From positions 1 through 46,048 of the forward strand of contig JAEUTI010000070.1 of NCBI GenBank assembly GCA_016788065.1: a DNA stretch of 46,048 nt, read 5' to 3'. Below are positions 1 to 8,800 of this stretch, piece by piece. Each line of letters opens with the position of its first letter. The stretch's first letter is position 1. The notes under the pieces are model-generated. The model was not told the DNA's origin. It saw only the letters and a program-made list of their open reading frames with translations, and did not search any database. A program made the position numbers and the translations under genes. This stretch comes from Bacteroidia bacterium. GTDB taxonomy: Bacteria; Bacteroidota; Bacteroidia; AKYH767-A; OLB10.

Positions 1-1
1 C

Positions 2-229
2 ATAATGGTAGTTGAAGATAATAGTGAAGCTTATCGTAGCCAGGAGTTAGATAAGCGTATTAAAGAGCTTGAAGCTGCGTTAGGACGCAAGCAAATGGAA
101 ATCGACTTATTGAGTAAAATCATTGACCTTGCCAACAAGGAGTATAAGACTGATTTAAAAAAAAATTTATCAAAGGAGCCCTCGAAGAATTCCGACTCGA
201 AAAAAGGACCTCACACAAACACAAAATGA
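2..229 (+). CDS. IS3-family transposase OrfA, C-terminal part (5' truncated by window edge)
   Basis: Only the C-terminal 75 or so residues are present. The frame is open to the left edge, so the helix-turn-helix region lies outside. What remains is a charged helix with heptad-like leucine/isoleucine spacing (around KRIKELEAALGRKQMEIDLL), typical of the oligomerising leucine zipper at the end of IS3 OrfA. The stop overlaps the start of orfB as ATGA (226-229). In the family OrfA binds the terminal repeats, and OrfB is usually made as an OrfAB fusion by -1 frameshifting. Confidence 0.75.
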   Translation: MMVVEDNSEAYRSQELDKRIKELEAALGRKQMEIDLLSKIIDLANKEYKTDLKKNLSKEPSKNSDSKKGPHTNTK

Positions 230-1150
230 AGGATCTATATTCACTTGCTGGGATTAGTAAACAAGCCTTGCATAAGTATAAACTTCGAAAGATACATGTT
301 CAAAAAGTATCTTCAACAGTTATTGAAGAGTGCAATAAAATTCGAAAAAATCATAAGCGAATGAGTTGTCGGAAAATGTATGTAAGGGTAAAGGAACGTG
401 TACCCCGTTGGAAGGGATATATTTGAACAAATTGGTTTTGCAAATGGATTTAAACTTCAAGTTATCCGAAGTAAAAAGCGAACAACTTGGGCAACCAAAT
501 CACCCGTGTTTGAAAATTTACTGGAGGGTAAAACACTCAATGGAGTAAATCAGGCATTCCAATCAGACATCTTTTACTTTTCGGTAGACGGAGAGGCCAA
601 TTATGGAATAACAATTATAGATGTTTACTCTCGTAAATTGCTAGCGTTACATGTTTCCAGGACATTAAGGGCCGAACAAAATATAATCGCTTTAAAAAAT
701 GCAATTCAGGAACGTAAAGGGCAATCTTTAGAAGGTTGCGTATTTCATTCTGACAGAGGAAGTCAATATATTTGTGAAACACAAAAAAATCTACTTGAAG
801 ACTTAGAGATGCTTCCAAGTATGTGTAAATTGCCACAAGAAAATGCCTATTCAGAGCGAGTCCAAGGAACCATTAAACAAGAATACCTCTACCCGGAGTC
901 ATTAACGAAAAAAACTCTTCAAAGAAAAATCAAACAAATAAAGAGGTATTATAATAACGAACGACCTCATTCAAGTCTGGGATATAAAACTCCAAATGAA
1001 TTTGAAGAATATATTAACAAGTTAAACCCGGAAGAACGTCCACAAGTTACTGTGTATAAATGGACTCATCCGATATTAACAATAATACCAGTTACTAACA
1101 AAAAAGAAAAAAGTAGCAAAAAAGAAAAAAGTCAACAACAAATAAATTAA
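226..1150 (+). pseudogene. IS3-family transposase OrfB, frameshifted
   Basis: DDE integrase-type transposase split in two frames. The first frame (from ATG 226) gives the N-terminal helical part and reads ...KERVP; the expected continuation VGRDIFEQIGFANGF is in the next frame from about 407. The junction is a run of four C at 403-406, so one extra C (CCC to CCCC) explains the break. The second part carries the rve core: the first Asp in SDIFYF, the second Asp in HSDRGSQY and the Glu in ENAYSER. The tail NNERPHSSLGYKTP is typical of the family. Repaired, the protein would be about 307 residues, normal for OrfB. The copy is probably dead unless the extra base is a sequencing error. Confidence 0.85.
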
Positions 1151-1160
1151 AGTTAAAAAA

Positions 1161-1184
1161 GTCAACCTATTTCAGGCTAGGTCA
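1161..1184 (+). repeat. Right terminal repeat of the first IS3 element
   Basis: The 24 bases ending in GGCTAGGTCA close the element after orfB. Exactly the same 24 bases, with a few more A residues upstream, recur at 17987-18010. Confidence 0.75.
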
Positions 1185-1191
1185 TAACCCC

Positions 1192-1241
1192 ATTTATCAT
1201 CTATCATCTATAATTTATCATAATAACGTAATTTCCTTCTG
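1192..1241. repeat. Dispersed repeat, TCATCTATAATTTATCAT family
   Basis: AT-rich intergenic sequence built on ATTTATCATCTATAA. The stretch from TCATCTATAATTTATCAT through AATAACGTAATTTC to TTCTG recurs inverted at the right edge of the window (46010-46048) with one mismatch. Shorter forms lie at 3800-3830, 18011-18056, 24677-24706, 26567-26595 and 29070-29100. Confidence 0.8.
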
Positions 1242-1246
1242 AAGAA

Positions 1247-1274
1247 TTAATCCTTAATCCTTAATCCTTAATCC
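1247..1274. repeat. Short tandem repeat, four copies of TTAATCC
   Basis: Four perfect 7-bp units in the gap between the IS end and the 3' end of rsmF. One of several short-period repeats of different sequence in the intergenic DNA of this window. Confidence 0.9.
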
Positions 1275-1298
1275 TTCACAAATAAACTGCGAAGCTGT

Positions 1299-2630
1299 TT
1301 ATTTGTGAAGAATCCTCCATTCTTTTGGAAAGTAATTATTGATTCTGTTTCCTAGTGCTTTAATCCAGCCCAGGGCAAAACCGTTAAAAGTAACTACATG
1401 CCAGCCCTTGGTTAAATTGGGAATGGAAATGTTGCCACAACGGAGATAATCGAGTGCCTGATTTAATTCAAGAGCTACTTTAGGAGTTTCAGGATTTAAG
1501 TGAATGCTTAAGGCCAGTTCAGGGGATGGGATAAAATCGGTTCCTTTCATAGTTCCCATGTGGATTCCTGCTTTGCGTACAAAGAGTGCTTCCCGCAACA
1601 GCGAAATTGTGTTTAACCATTTGGAAGGGAATGCAAATATTTCATCTTTCACTTTTACAGGAATAAAATCGGTTGCTTTAGTCAGAAATTGTTCAAGGAA
1701 ATTATTTTGTGCCGTAGCTTTTGAGGTTTTATCGGAGCCCTGCTGGTTTTTTGCACTTTGCTTTTTGCGTAATACCGAAATAAAAAAACCTTCGCCTTTA
1801 CATTTATGCGGATAAAACTGATAGCCGAAACCGGTATTGACAGCATTGGTGCCAAAGGTATTTAATGGAACAAGTTCCATATCGTATTCATACATCATTC
1901 GCTGAACCTGCTCCTCATTTTCGGATGCTTCGTAGGTACAGGTGCTGTAAATCAGATACCCGTTTTGTTTAAGCGAAGGATATAGATCATTCAAAATTGA
2001 TCGCTGTCGAATGGCACAGTTTGCAACCTGATCCGGACTCCATTCCATGGTTGCTTCTTTATCTTTGCGAAACAATCCTTCGCCACTGCAGGGTGCATCC
2101 ACCACCAACATATCGAACATACCGGGTAATTTCCCGAATGCCGATGTTTCATTTTGCGTGACCACCACATTATCGCATCCCCATTTAATTACATTTTGCA
2201 TGAGAATTTTATTGCGACCCGGGATAATTTCATTGCTCACTACCAAACCCTTTCCGGCCAATGTTGCCAGAATGTGCGTAGTTTTACCACCGGGAGCGGC
2301 ACACGAATCCAATATCACAGGATCTTTGAATTCAGGTAAAAGTTGCTTCAAAACCATTTCCAGAAACATGGAGCTGGCTTCCTGAACATAATAACATCCG
2401 GCATGAAATAACGGATCGAGGGTAAACGAAATACGTTCTGGAAGAAAGCGGGCATTGGTTGCCCAAGGAATTTTTTCGGCATCAGCAAAAACGGGAGCGC
2501 ACTTAAAAGGATTGATGCGCACTGATACAGGCGCTGGATTATTGTGTTCCTCTATAAATGCATCGACATCATCGCCTAATTTTGCCCGCATTGCAGCAAG
2601 GAAGGCTTCCGGTAAATGAGTAGTATTCAC
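1299..2630 (-). CDS. rsmF: 16S rRNA (cytosine-C5)-methyltransferase, RsmF/YebU-like
   Basis: A 443-residue SAM-dependent RNA m5C methyltransferase of the NOL1/NOP2/Sun family. The SAM-binding motif DSCAAPGGKT is at residues 108-117. The motif IV Cys is in VVDAPCSGEG (Cys181) and the second catalytic Cys in YSTCTYEASENEE (Cys231); the two-cysteine arrangement is the family hallmark. The C-terminal part (about 320-443) resembles the PUA-like RNA-binding extension of RsmF. In E. coli RsmF methylates C1407 of 16S rRNA. The closest member could instead act on another rRNA or tRNA cytosine, so the exact target is inferred. It is GC-richer than the Rhs locus and looks like core genome. Confidence 0.88.
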   Translation of the reverse strand: MNTTHLPEAFLAAMRAKLGDDVDAFIEEHNNPAPVSVRINPFKCAPVFADAEKIPWATNARFLPERISFTLDPLFHAGCYYVQEASSMFLEMVLKQLLPEFKDPVILDSCAAPGGKTTHILATLAGKGLVVSNEIIPGRNKILMQNVIKWGCDNVVVTQNETSAFGKLPGMFDMLVVDAPCSGEGLFRKDKEATMEWSPDQVANCAIRQRSILNDLYPSLKQNGYLIYSTCTYEASENEEQVQRMMYEYDMELVPLNTFGTNAVNTGFGYQFYPHKCKGEGFFISVLRKKQSAKNQQGSDKTSKATAQNNFLEQFLTKATDFIPVKVKDEIFAFPSKWLNTISLLREALFVRKAGIHMGTMKGTDFIPSPELALSIHLNPETPKVALELNQALDYLRCGNISIPNLTKGWHVVTFNGFALGWIKALGNRINNYFPKEWRILHK

Positions 2631-2696
2631 TCCCGAAAATTAAGCAATTTTCAGAAACGACAGACAGGAATATAAAATTTCGTTGCTTCCTGGTGC

Positions 2697-3440
2697 TTAT
2701 TGCAATACAAATGATACAACCGACGATGGTGAAGCAGCATTCACATTCGGGAATACTTTCTTGCTAGTTTCAGGATCGGTGTACATGTTGGCAAACCACG
2801 ATTCTCCATAAGCAATCACGTAAATTGTCTCGCCACGTGAAAAACCATTGTTATAAAAATTAGAAGCCGCAAATCCGCTGATTGATCCTGCAGCCTGTGT
2901 AGCCATCCATTTTTGATTCGGAGTAAATTCATATTCCGTTGCACTTACCGCAGCATTTCGTGAAAAGAACAAACGAATGCCTCGCTGATGGTTTGCATCA
3001 GGTGCTGGAGAAACAGTGCAATTGAATGTATAAGTGCTGTCGCCGGCATTCGCAACAACTGCTAATGAACCAATGGCGGTAGTACTTAATCTTCCCAATG
3101 TATCGATTCCGGTCAATTCGGTATTTACTGAATTAGTTACCGGAATGGCGAATTTCTTAAAAGTACCAAATCCACCTTTATAATAAGCAACAGTATGTGT
3201 ACCATCACCCAAACCATAAATAAGAAATGAACCGGCATAATTAGTATTACCTTTTATATCGCCGGTAGTTGTCAATACAACCCCCTCATGATCCGATAAA
3301 ATATTTCCAAATTCATCAGCCAAACGCACTTTGCCCGTAATACTTCCCTGTAAAGGAGCATCCTCAACATCCTCCTTCATGCAGGAAGAAAATCCGGTTA
3401 ATAAAGCTAACGATGTGATTACGAGTAAATTAAGTTTCAT
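2697..3440 (-). CDS. Secreted lipoprotein, paralogue of 18059-18814
   Basis: A 247-residue protein starting MKLNLLVITSLALL with a lipobox ending GFSSC, so a likely outer-membrane lipoprotein. The residues after the Cys (MKEDVED) are acidic, like the lipoprotein export signal known from Bacteroidota that marks surface-exposed lipoproteins. The first half resembles a carboxypeptidase-regulatory-like beta-sandwich (GKVRLADEFGNILSDHEGVVLTTTG). The second half shares FYNNGFSRGETIYVIAYGES and FPNVNAASP with the paralogue. The frame stays open further upstream, but that region lies in palindromic and TTTG-rich repeats; the signal peptide fixes the start at 3440. Function unknown. Confidence 0.8.
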   Translation of the reverse strand: MKLNLLVITSLALLTGFSSCMKEDVEDAPLQGSITGKVRLADEFGNILSDHEGVVLTTTGDIKGNTNYAGSFLIYGLGDGTHTVAYYKGGFGTFKKFAIPVTNSVNTELTGIDTLGRLSTTAIGSLAVVANAGDSTYTFNCTVSPAPDANHQRGIRLFFSRNAAVSATEYEFTPNQKWMATQAAGSISGFAASNFYNNGFSRGETIYVIAYGESWFANMYTDPETSKKVFPNVNAASPSSVVSFVLQ

Positions 3441-3606
3441 GCTGGCAGTTTTTTTGAGTACAGGTTGTACATACGAAAAAAACCAAACAATGTTTCTGGG
3501 ATTTGATAATTTGGTGATTTGATAGTTTGATAATTCTTGCCCAGAGCGAAGTCGAGGGGTGGTGATGGGTGTTCCTGTGTAAAAAAAATGCAATGCGATC
3601 ATTATC

Positions 3607-3664
3607 GTAGAGACGCATTGCATGCGTTTCCACCACAAAACACCTATTCATTGCATGCGTCTCT
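3607..3664. repeat. GTAGAGACGC palindromic repeat
   Basis: GTAGAGACGCATTGCATGCG begins at 3607 and a second half-site TTGCATGCGTCTCT ends at 3664, with ACAAAACACCT between them. An inverted copy sits at 26765-26812, including the ACAAAACACCT flank. Similar palindromes built on GTAGAGACGC are known to me as dispersed intergenic repeats in Bacteroidota and Cyanobacteria. Confidence 0.75.
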
Positions 3665-3733
3665 TTTTGGAGTTGAAAGTTGAAAGTTAGCTTTTATAGG
3701 CAGAATGAAACTTCGTTTTTCAAATGCGTTTTT

Positions 3734-3757
3734 AGTGATCAGTTTTCAGTGATCAGT
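3734..3757. repeat. Two units of the TGATCA 14-mer repeat
   Basis: AGTGATCAGTTTTC followed by AGTGATCAGT, the reverse complement of the 14-bp unit repeated eight times at 26824-26935. Confidence 0.75.
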
Positions 3758-3799
3758 GTTTTTGAAGATTATTTTTTCTGAGCTGTAATCCAATTTAGC

Positions 3800-3830
3800 A
3801 TTTATCATCTATAATTTATCATAAAAACGG
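3800..3830. repeat. Dispersed repeat, ATTTATCATCTATAA family
   Basis: ATTTATCATCTATAATTTAT at 3800 followed by CATAAAAACGG, a copy of the repeat at 1192-1241. Confidence 0.75.
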
Positions 3831-3899
3831 ATTAACCTTTTGCGTTGTTAATTCTGAATTCATTTCATGCTCTACTTCATTCCCCAAATCAAGCACTAA

Positions 3900-4134
3900 A
3901 ATAATATTTTTTCTGGATTTTAAAAGAATTTTAAAGAGCTCATTATCTATATGTTATCGGTAAATGCAGTCCGATTCTCTAAGGGTTTTCCCTGGGGGTA
4001 TTTTTCAAAGCAGTTGAATTAAAAATTGGTAATATGAAATAAATTTATTAATCTCGTGTTGCGTTTGGATTTACGGGAGTTTAGGGAGAAGTCTTTTTGT
4101 TCACGATATACAATTATTTTAAACTACATAAATC
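3900..4134 (+). promoter_or_regulatory. Conserved leader of the SprB-repeat gene (copy 1 of an inverted pair)
   Basis: About 230 bp upstream of 4135 match, in inverted orientation, the 230 bp upstream of 45686. Shared blocks include a CTAAGGGTTTTCCCTG mini-hairpin (3979-3994), ATGAAATAAATTTATTAA, GCGTTTGGATTT and AAGTCTTTTTGTTCACGAT just before the start codon. The last block contains TCTTTTTG, one base from the Bacteroidota -7 consensus TAnnTTTG. I infer that promoter and 5' UTR are preserved together; no exact transcription start can be given. Confidence 0.6.
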
Positions 4135-5892
4135 ATGAAAAAATCCGGTCTTTATTATGGAACGCTTTTACTCTGCATATTATCGTTTTCGCAACAGGCA
4201 TTAAGTCAGACATTGACACTGACACCCTCCAACTACAATGGCTTTAATATTTCTTGTGCGGGCTTTGCTGATGGAAGTATTAATATGACTATAACTGGTG
4301 GGACTCCCCCATATACCATACGATGGAGTAATGACAGGACTTCGGAAGATATTATTGGATTGCAGGCTGGATACTATAGTGTAGAAGTAGACGATTCAGA
4401 TCCTTTTACTGATTTCGTTTATGCAGATATTACACTTATTGAACCGGAACCGCTCAACATTATAGAACTTACACCTTATGAATACCAAAATGGCTATAAT
4501 GTTAGTCAATATGGTGCTTGTAACGGTAGTGTAACTGCAAATGTAACAGGTGGCGTACCTCCTTATGCATACATCTGGCAACCCGGCAACCAAACCATTT
4601 ATAATCCAACAAATTTATGTGGCAACGAAAATCAAATTTCTGTAACCGATAATAATGGATGTATTGTTGCATCGGGAATAGGGCTTAGAGAACCAGAAAG
4701 AGATGACTGGACTATGAGTGGTAATTATAACTCAAATCCCGCTAATCAGTTTATTGGGACTTTGGATAGTAAGGATTTGTCATTTAGAACGAATAATGTA
4801 GAGAGATTGAGAATAAAAGCAGATGGGAGTATTTTAATGAATACTTTAGTGGGAACTGGAAGTAAAATAGTTTTTGCAGATAGTTTAGGAGTTATGAGGT
4901 CCATTCCGTTTCAACTTCCGATATGTGCCGGTACTGTAGCAACACCTTGGCAACAGAGTCCAAATCATTGGGAAGATGCTTTTAGTTGCTATCGTAGGTT
5001 TGGAATCGGTACAGATAGTCCAAGGGAAAAACTAGAGGTTAAAGGAACCTTTCTTGTTTCGGCATGGGACAATACTATGAGTAATATGGCAGACTATATT
5101 CAAGTCAAGCACGATGGAGTTAATGCAAGGATTGAAAATTTTGGTACAGGAGATCTTTTGTTAAATTATGGTAATCCAAGAAATGTTAAAGTAAATCTAG
5201 GTAGTGGATCCGGATACTTTGAAACAGGAAGTAATACTTATTTAGCTACTGGTGGCGGGAAAGTTGGCATTAACACCATAAATCCAGTTGATGACTTACA
5301 AATCGGCAATTTATTTACGTTTAGCAGTGCCAATAGTAAATTTATCGGGTATAACCATGACTTTAATGCACCTTATAATCATAGAATAGATGCATCAAAA
5401 AGTACCTCAGTTATCTGTTTTAATGAAAATGGCAATTTTGAAATAAAATTGGCAAATGCAGATCCCGGAAATTCATTAATAACAAACTGGACTGATGCTT
5501 TAATTATTGATGGAGATGGTAGAATCGGTATTGGAACTCATCCAGTTTCCAATTTTCAACTAGCTGTTTGTGGAAGTATAAAAGCGGGTGAAGTTGAAGT
5601 TCGGGCGATTGGAACATGGTGTGACTTTGTATTTGAGAAAAATTACCAGAAGAGAAGTATTTTGGAACTTGAAGCCTTTTTGCAGAAAAATAAGCATTTA
5701 CCATACATAAAAAGTGGACAGGAAATTGAACAAAATGGAATAAATGTCGCTGAAACTATGCATGGAATTGTTCAGAATTTGGAAGAAACTAGATTAGAAA
5801 TTATTGAACTTTATAAAATGATTTCGGCACTTCAAACAGAAAACAATAATCTACTGCAAAAATTGGATAACCTACAATCTACAACAAAATGA
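4135..5892 (+). CDS. Secreted SprB-repeat / tail-fibre-like surface protein
   Basis: 585 residues. A signal peptide (1-24, ending ALSQ) is followed by two SprB-like repeats (about 30-105 and 110-185, with CAGFADGSINMTITGGTPPY and CNGSVTANVTGGVPPY). A middle with beta-rich tail-fibre-like character follows (FIGTLDSKDLSFRTNNVERL). The C-terminal part has the widespread Bacteroidota pattern 'FVFEKNY...LEAFLQKNKHLPYI' and then a coiled coil (about 535-585) that probably trimerises. SprB repeats come from the gliding adhesin SprB. The stop overlaps the rhs start as ATGA (5889-5892), so the two are likely co-translated. The first 50 or so codons are almost identical to those at 45686. There is no T9SS domain. 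Role inferred: surface fibre or partner of the Rhs protein. Confidence 0.8.
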   Translation: MKKSGLYYGTLLLCILSFSQQALSQTLTLTPSNYNGFNISCAGFADGSINMTITGGTPPYTIRWSNDRTSEDIIGLQAGYYSVEVDDSDPFTDFVYADITLIEPEPLNIIELTPYEYQNGYNVSQYGACNGSVTANVTGGVPPYAYIWQPGNQTIYNPTNLCGNENQISVTDNNGCIVASGIGLREPERDDWTMSGNYNSNPANQFIGTLDSKDLSFRTNNVERLRIKADGSILMNTLVGTGSKIVFADSLGVMRSIPFQLPICAGTVATPWQQSPNHWEDAFSCYRRFGIGTDSPREKLEVKGTFLVSAWDNTMSNMADYIQVKHDGVNARIENFGTGDLLLNYGNPRNVKVNLGSGSGYFETGSNTYLATGGGKVGINTINPVDDLQIGNLFTFSSANSKFIGYNHDFNAPYNHRIDASKSTSVICFNENGNFEIKLANADPGNSLITNWTDALIIDGDGRIGIGTHPVSNFQLAVCGSIKAGEVEVRAIGTWCDFVFEKNYQKRSILELEAFLQKNKHLPYIKSGQEIEQNGINVAETMHGIVQNLEETRLEIIELYKMISALQTENNNLLQKLDNLQSTTK

Positions 5893-8800
5893 GAAATTTA
5901 AACTACATTTATCTCTTGTTAGGTTTAATTATTTTTTTCATACCAACAATTAATTATAGTCAAGCAATAATTGACATTAATAGCAGCGTTTCGGGCCAAA
6001 TCGATTATATTGCAAGAGATCGAATAAGTTTTAAAGACGGCTTTACTTTTCTACCGGTAAATTCTGGAGATTTCGTTCATGCTCGCATTGAGGAACAGAT
6101 GCAGCTTGATGTAACCTATACAACAGATTTGGAAATTAACGATATTAACAATTATCAAATTGATCAAAGTTTACCTGTAGGATATATTGAAGGTCAAATT
6201 GATATTTCAATTAGTGGTGCGTGCAATTATACTATTCCTATTCCATTGCCAGAGGGAACTAACAAAATGACACCAAGTTTAGCAATAAATTATAATAGTT
6301 ATTCAGGAAATGGATTACTTGGAGTTGGATGGGGACTATCAGGATTATCAGAAATATCGCGAACTTCATCAACAATATATCACGACGGAGAGATTCATGG
6401 AATTAATTTAAATAATTCAGATAAATTTTCGTTGGATAACAATAGATTAGTTAATTACAATGGAAATAACTATTTACCTGAGTTTAATTCATCTGGATAT
6501 TCTCTAGTTGTCCCGGTAATGCAGGCAGGATCGGGAACTGAACCAAGCTATTGGGTTGCACACAATATTGAAAGGAAACGATATTTTTATGGCTTGAATG
6601 TTGATTCCAGAGTTATTGCAAATGGGGGACCCAATAATGGTAAAATTATCAAATGGCTGCTTAGTAAAGTAATTGATATTAATGGTAATTATATAACCTA
6701 TCATTATGGTCAAAAAAATGGCGAATATTATATTGAAAAAATTGAATATACAGGAAATGATAATGCTTCATTAACTCCTTATGCAGAGATAAATTTTTTA
6801 TATGACACCAAATCAGACCAAAACATTTCATTTCTTGCTGGTTCTGCTTTACCTAGTACATTAATCTTAAGAGCAATAACAATTATTGTTGAAGGGCAAG
6901 TAATAAATTCATATAACTTCAATTACAGTAATTCTTTTTATACACATTTAGTAGAAATTCACAAACTTGGCAATGATTTTATTTCTTTAAACCCAACTAA
7001 AATTTATTGGGGAGAAACTACTAGTCCAACATGCCAACCATTTGAGGAAGTGCAAAATGGACAGTTTTCAAACGATGCATCTTTTTTAAGTGGTGACTTA
7101 AATGGCGATGGTATGACAGATCTAATAAAATTCGAAAACCAAATTAATTATTCTTCTTCCGATATTTTTCAAATATGGTTATCAGACGGTGATGGACTCT
7201 TCCATATTATTAGTTCACAAACCTACCAAATTAATAATTTCAAACCTTATTTGTCAGGCATTGCCGACTTGAATGGTGATGGAAACGATGATATTTTATT
7301 CGGTTTTTATGATGGCTACAATATTATTTTCCAACCAATATTATGTTATAGCAATGGAAATATTTTAACTTACTGTAATACTAAACTTATTCAAGCAGGC
7401 TCAGATCCTAAAATTAGTTTGGGTGATTTTACCGGAGATGGGAAAACAGATTTATTACACCGGGATTTCATGAATCCATCACTTGATTTGGCTACCTTTA
7501 ATATGTATGAACTATTAGGTAACGATCTTCATAATAATGCTCCTCCTTTAGATCAATGGTCGTTACGAACGATAAGAATTGTAGATCATAATGGAGATGG
7601 GAAAGATGATATTATGTGCGTTATTGAACAGCAACCCGTTTCATGCGTTATTTATGATTTTTCGCCTTCATCTGCCTCATGGAATGTTATTTACTCAAGT
7701 GGTTTCCCAACAAAATTTCATCAAATTTACACTGGTGATTTTAATGGCGATTCAAAGACCGATCTTTTAGTGTATACTAGCTTAACTGGACAAGGCGATT
7801 GGTTTATAAACTATTCAAATGGGTTAGATTATACTGCATCTTTTACTCCCGTTTTGATAAATGTAAATCCAGCAATCGATCAATATGATAATAATATATT
7901 TATTTCAGACTTTAATGGAGACGGAAAGAGTGATATACTAGAAGCTTTCTTTTCTAATTCTGGAAGTACAATTAATTATAAACTGCATTGGGCAAGAGGT
8001 ATATATGACTTTCAATCTGAGTTGTTTCAATTTCCAGCTTTGGCAAGTTTAGTTCCATATCGGCCTCCAGGATTTGATGTAAACGGAAACTCTTCAAGAA
8101 ATAAGTATTTTTCAGATTTTAATGGAGATGGAAAGGCAGATTTATTCTTTAAGCGGAAAAATACTGCTCCATGTCATTCAAGTATTACATTTTATAAAGG
8201 ACAAAAGAAGCATTTAGTTCATGGAATTGTTGATGGCTTTGCTCAAAAGATTGTTATCAATTATTTGCCATTAACAGATAATCTTGTTTATTCCAAAGGG
8301 CCAATTCATGCATATCCTTTGAAGACTATTGAAATTCCTTTATACGTAGTTAGAAGTTACTCTTACCCGATTAATACAAATTCATACAATTTTTCTATAA
8401 TGGAGTATGAAGGGGCTATTGTTCATCTACAAGGCAAAGGGTTAATGGGTTTCAAAAAGGTAAAAAAAACATCAAGCGATTGGAAAACTGAAACGTCAAT
8501 GAGTATTGCTTTGCCTTATTATCATCCGGTAATAAATGCTTTAAAAATATATAGAACATCTTCGAATGATTTATTTAAATATACAACTGTAAATACAGGC
8601 TTTGAAAATCAAATGCATCCTCTTTGTTTTCAATTATCCAACTCTTTTTCAATTGAAAGAAATTATGATCATAACACGACCATAGAGAATGAATTACTGT
8701 ATGACAATGGAAAATTAATTCAATCTTCTGAATATTATTATCAAGGAACCGGTACGAGCAATACATTGGATTTTAATAGAAAACTTGAAAATGTATATAC

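Larger units (their letters stand above)
1..1184 (+). mobile_element. IS3-family insertion sequence, left part outside the window
   Basis: The window opens inside an IS3-family element. It holds the end of orfA, the overlapping orfB and a right terminal repeat ending in GGCTAGGTCA at 1184. IS3 elements typically begin TGA and end TCA, which fits this end. The left end and the target duplication lie outside the window. orfB has a one-base frameshift, so this copy is probably inactive. A solo copy of the same terminus lies at 17987-18010. The element abuts a stretch rich in ATCTATCAT-type repeats. Confidence 0.85.
3441..4134. other. Intergenic region of stacked repeats plus the leader of the next gene
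   Basis: No convincing gene. From left to right it holds a GGTGATTTG-like low-complexity stretch (about 3497-3570), a palindromic GTAGAGACGC element (3607-3664), a short AGTTGAAAGT direct repeat (about 3670-3690), two units of a GATC-containing 14-mer (3734-3757), an ATTTATCATCTATAA repeat (3800-3830), and from about 3900 a leader shared with the SprB-repeat gene at the other end of the window. Confidence 0.75.

Noticed and set aside
398..1150. Independent 250-residue transposase starting at GTG 398
   Set aside because: It is the downstream part of orfB separated by a one-base insertion; the GTG lies inside the conserved sequence and is not a real start.
3441..3638. N-terminal extension of the lipoprotein gene
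   Set aside because: It reads through palindromic and TTTG-rich repeats and would bury the signal peptide and lipobox.
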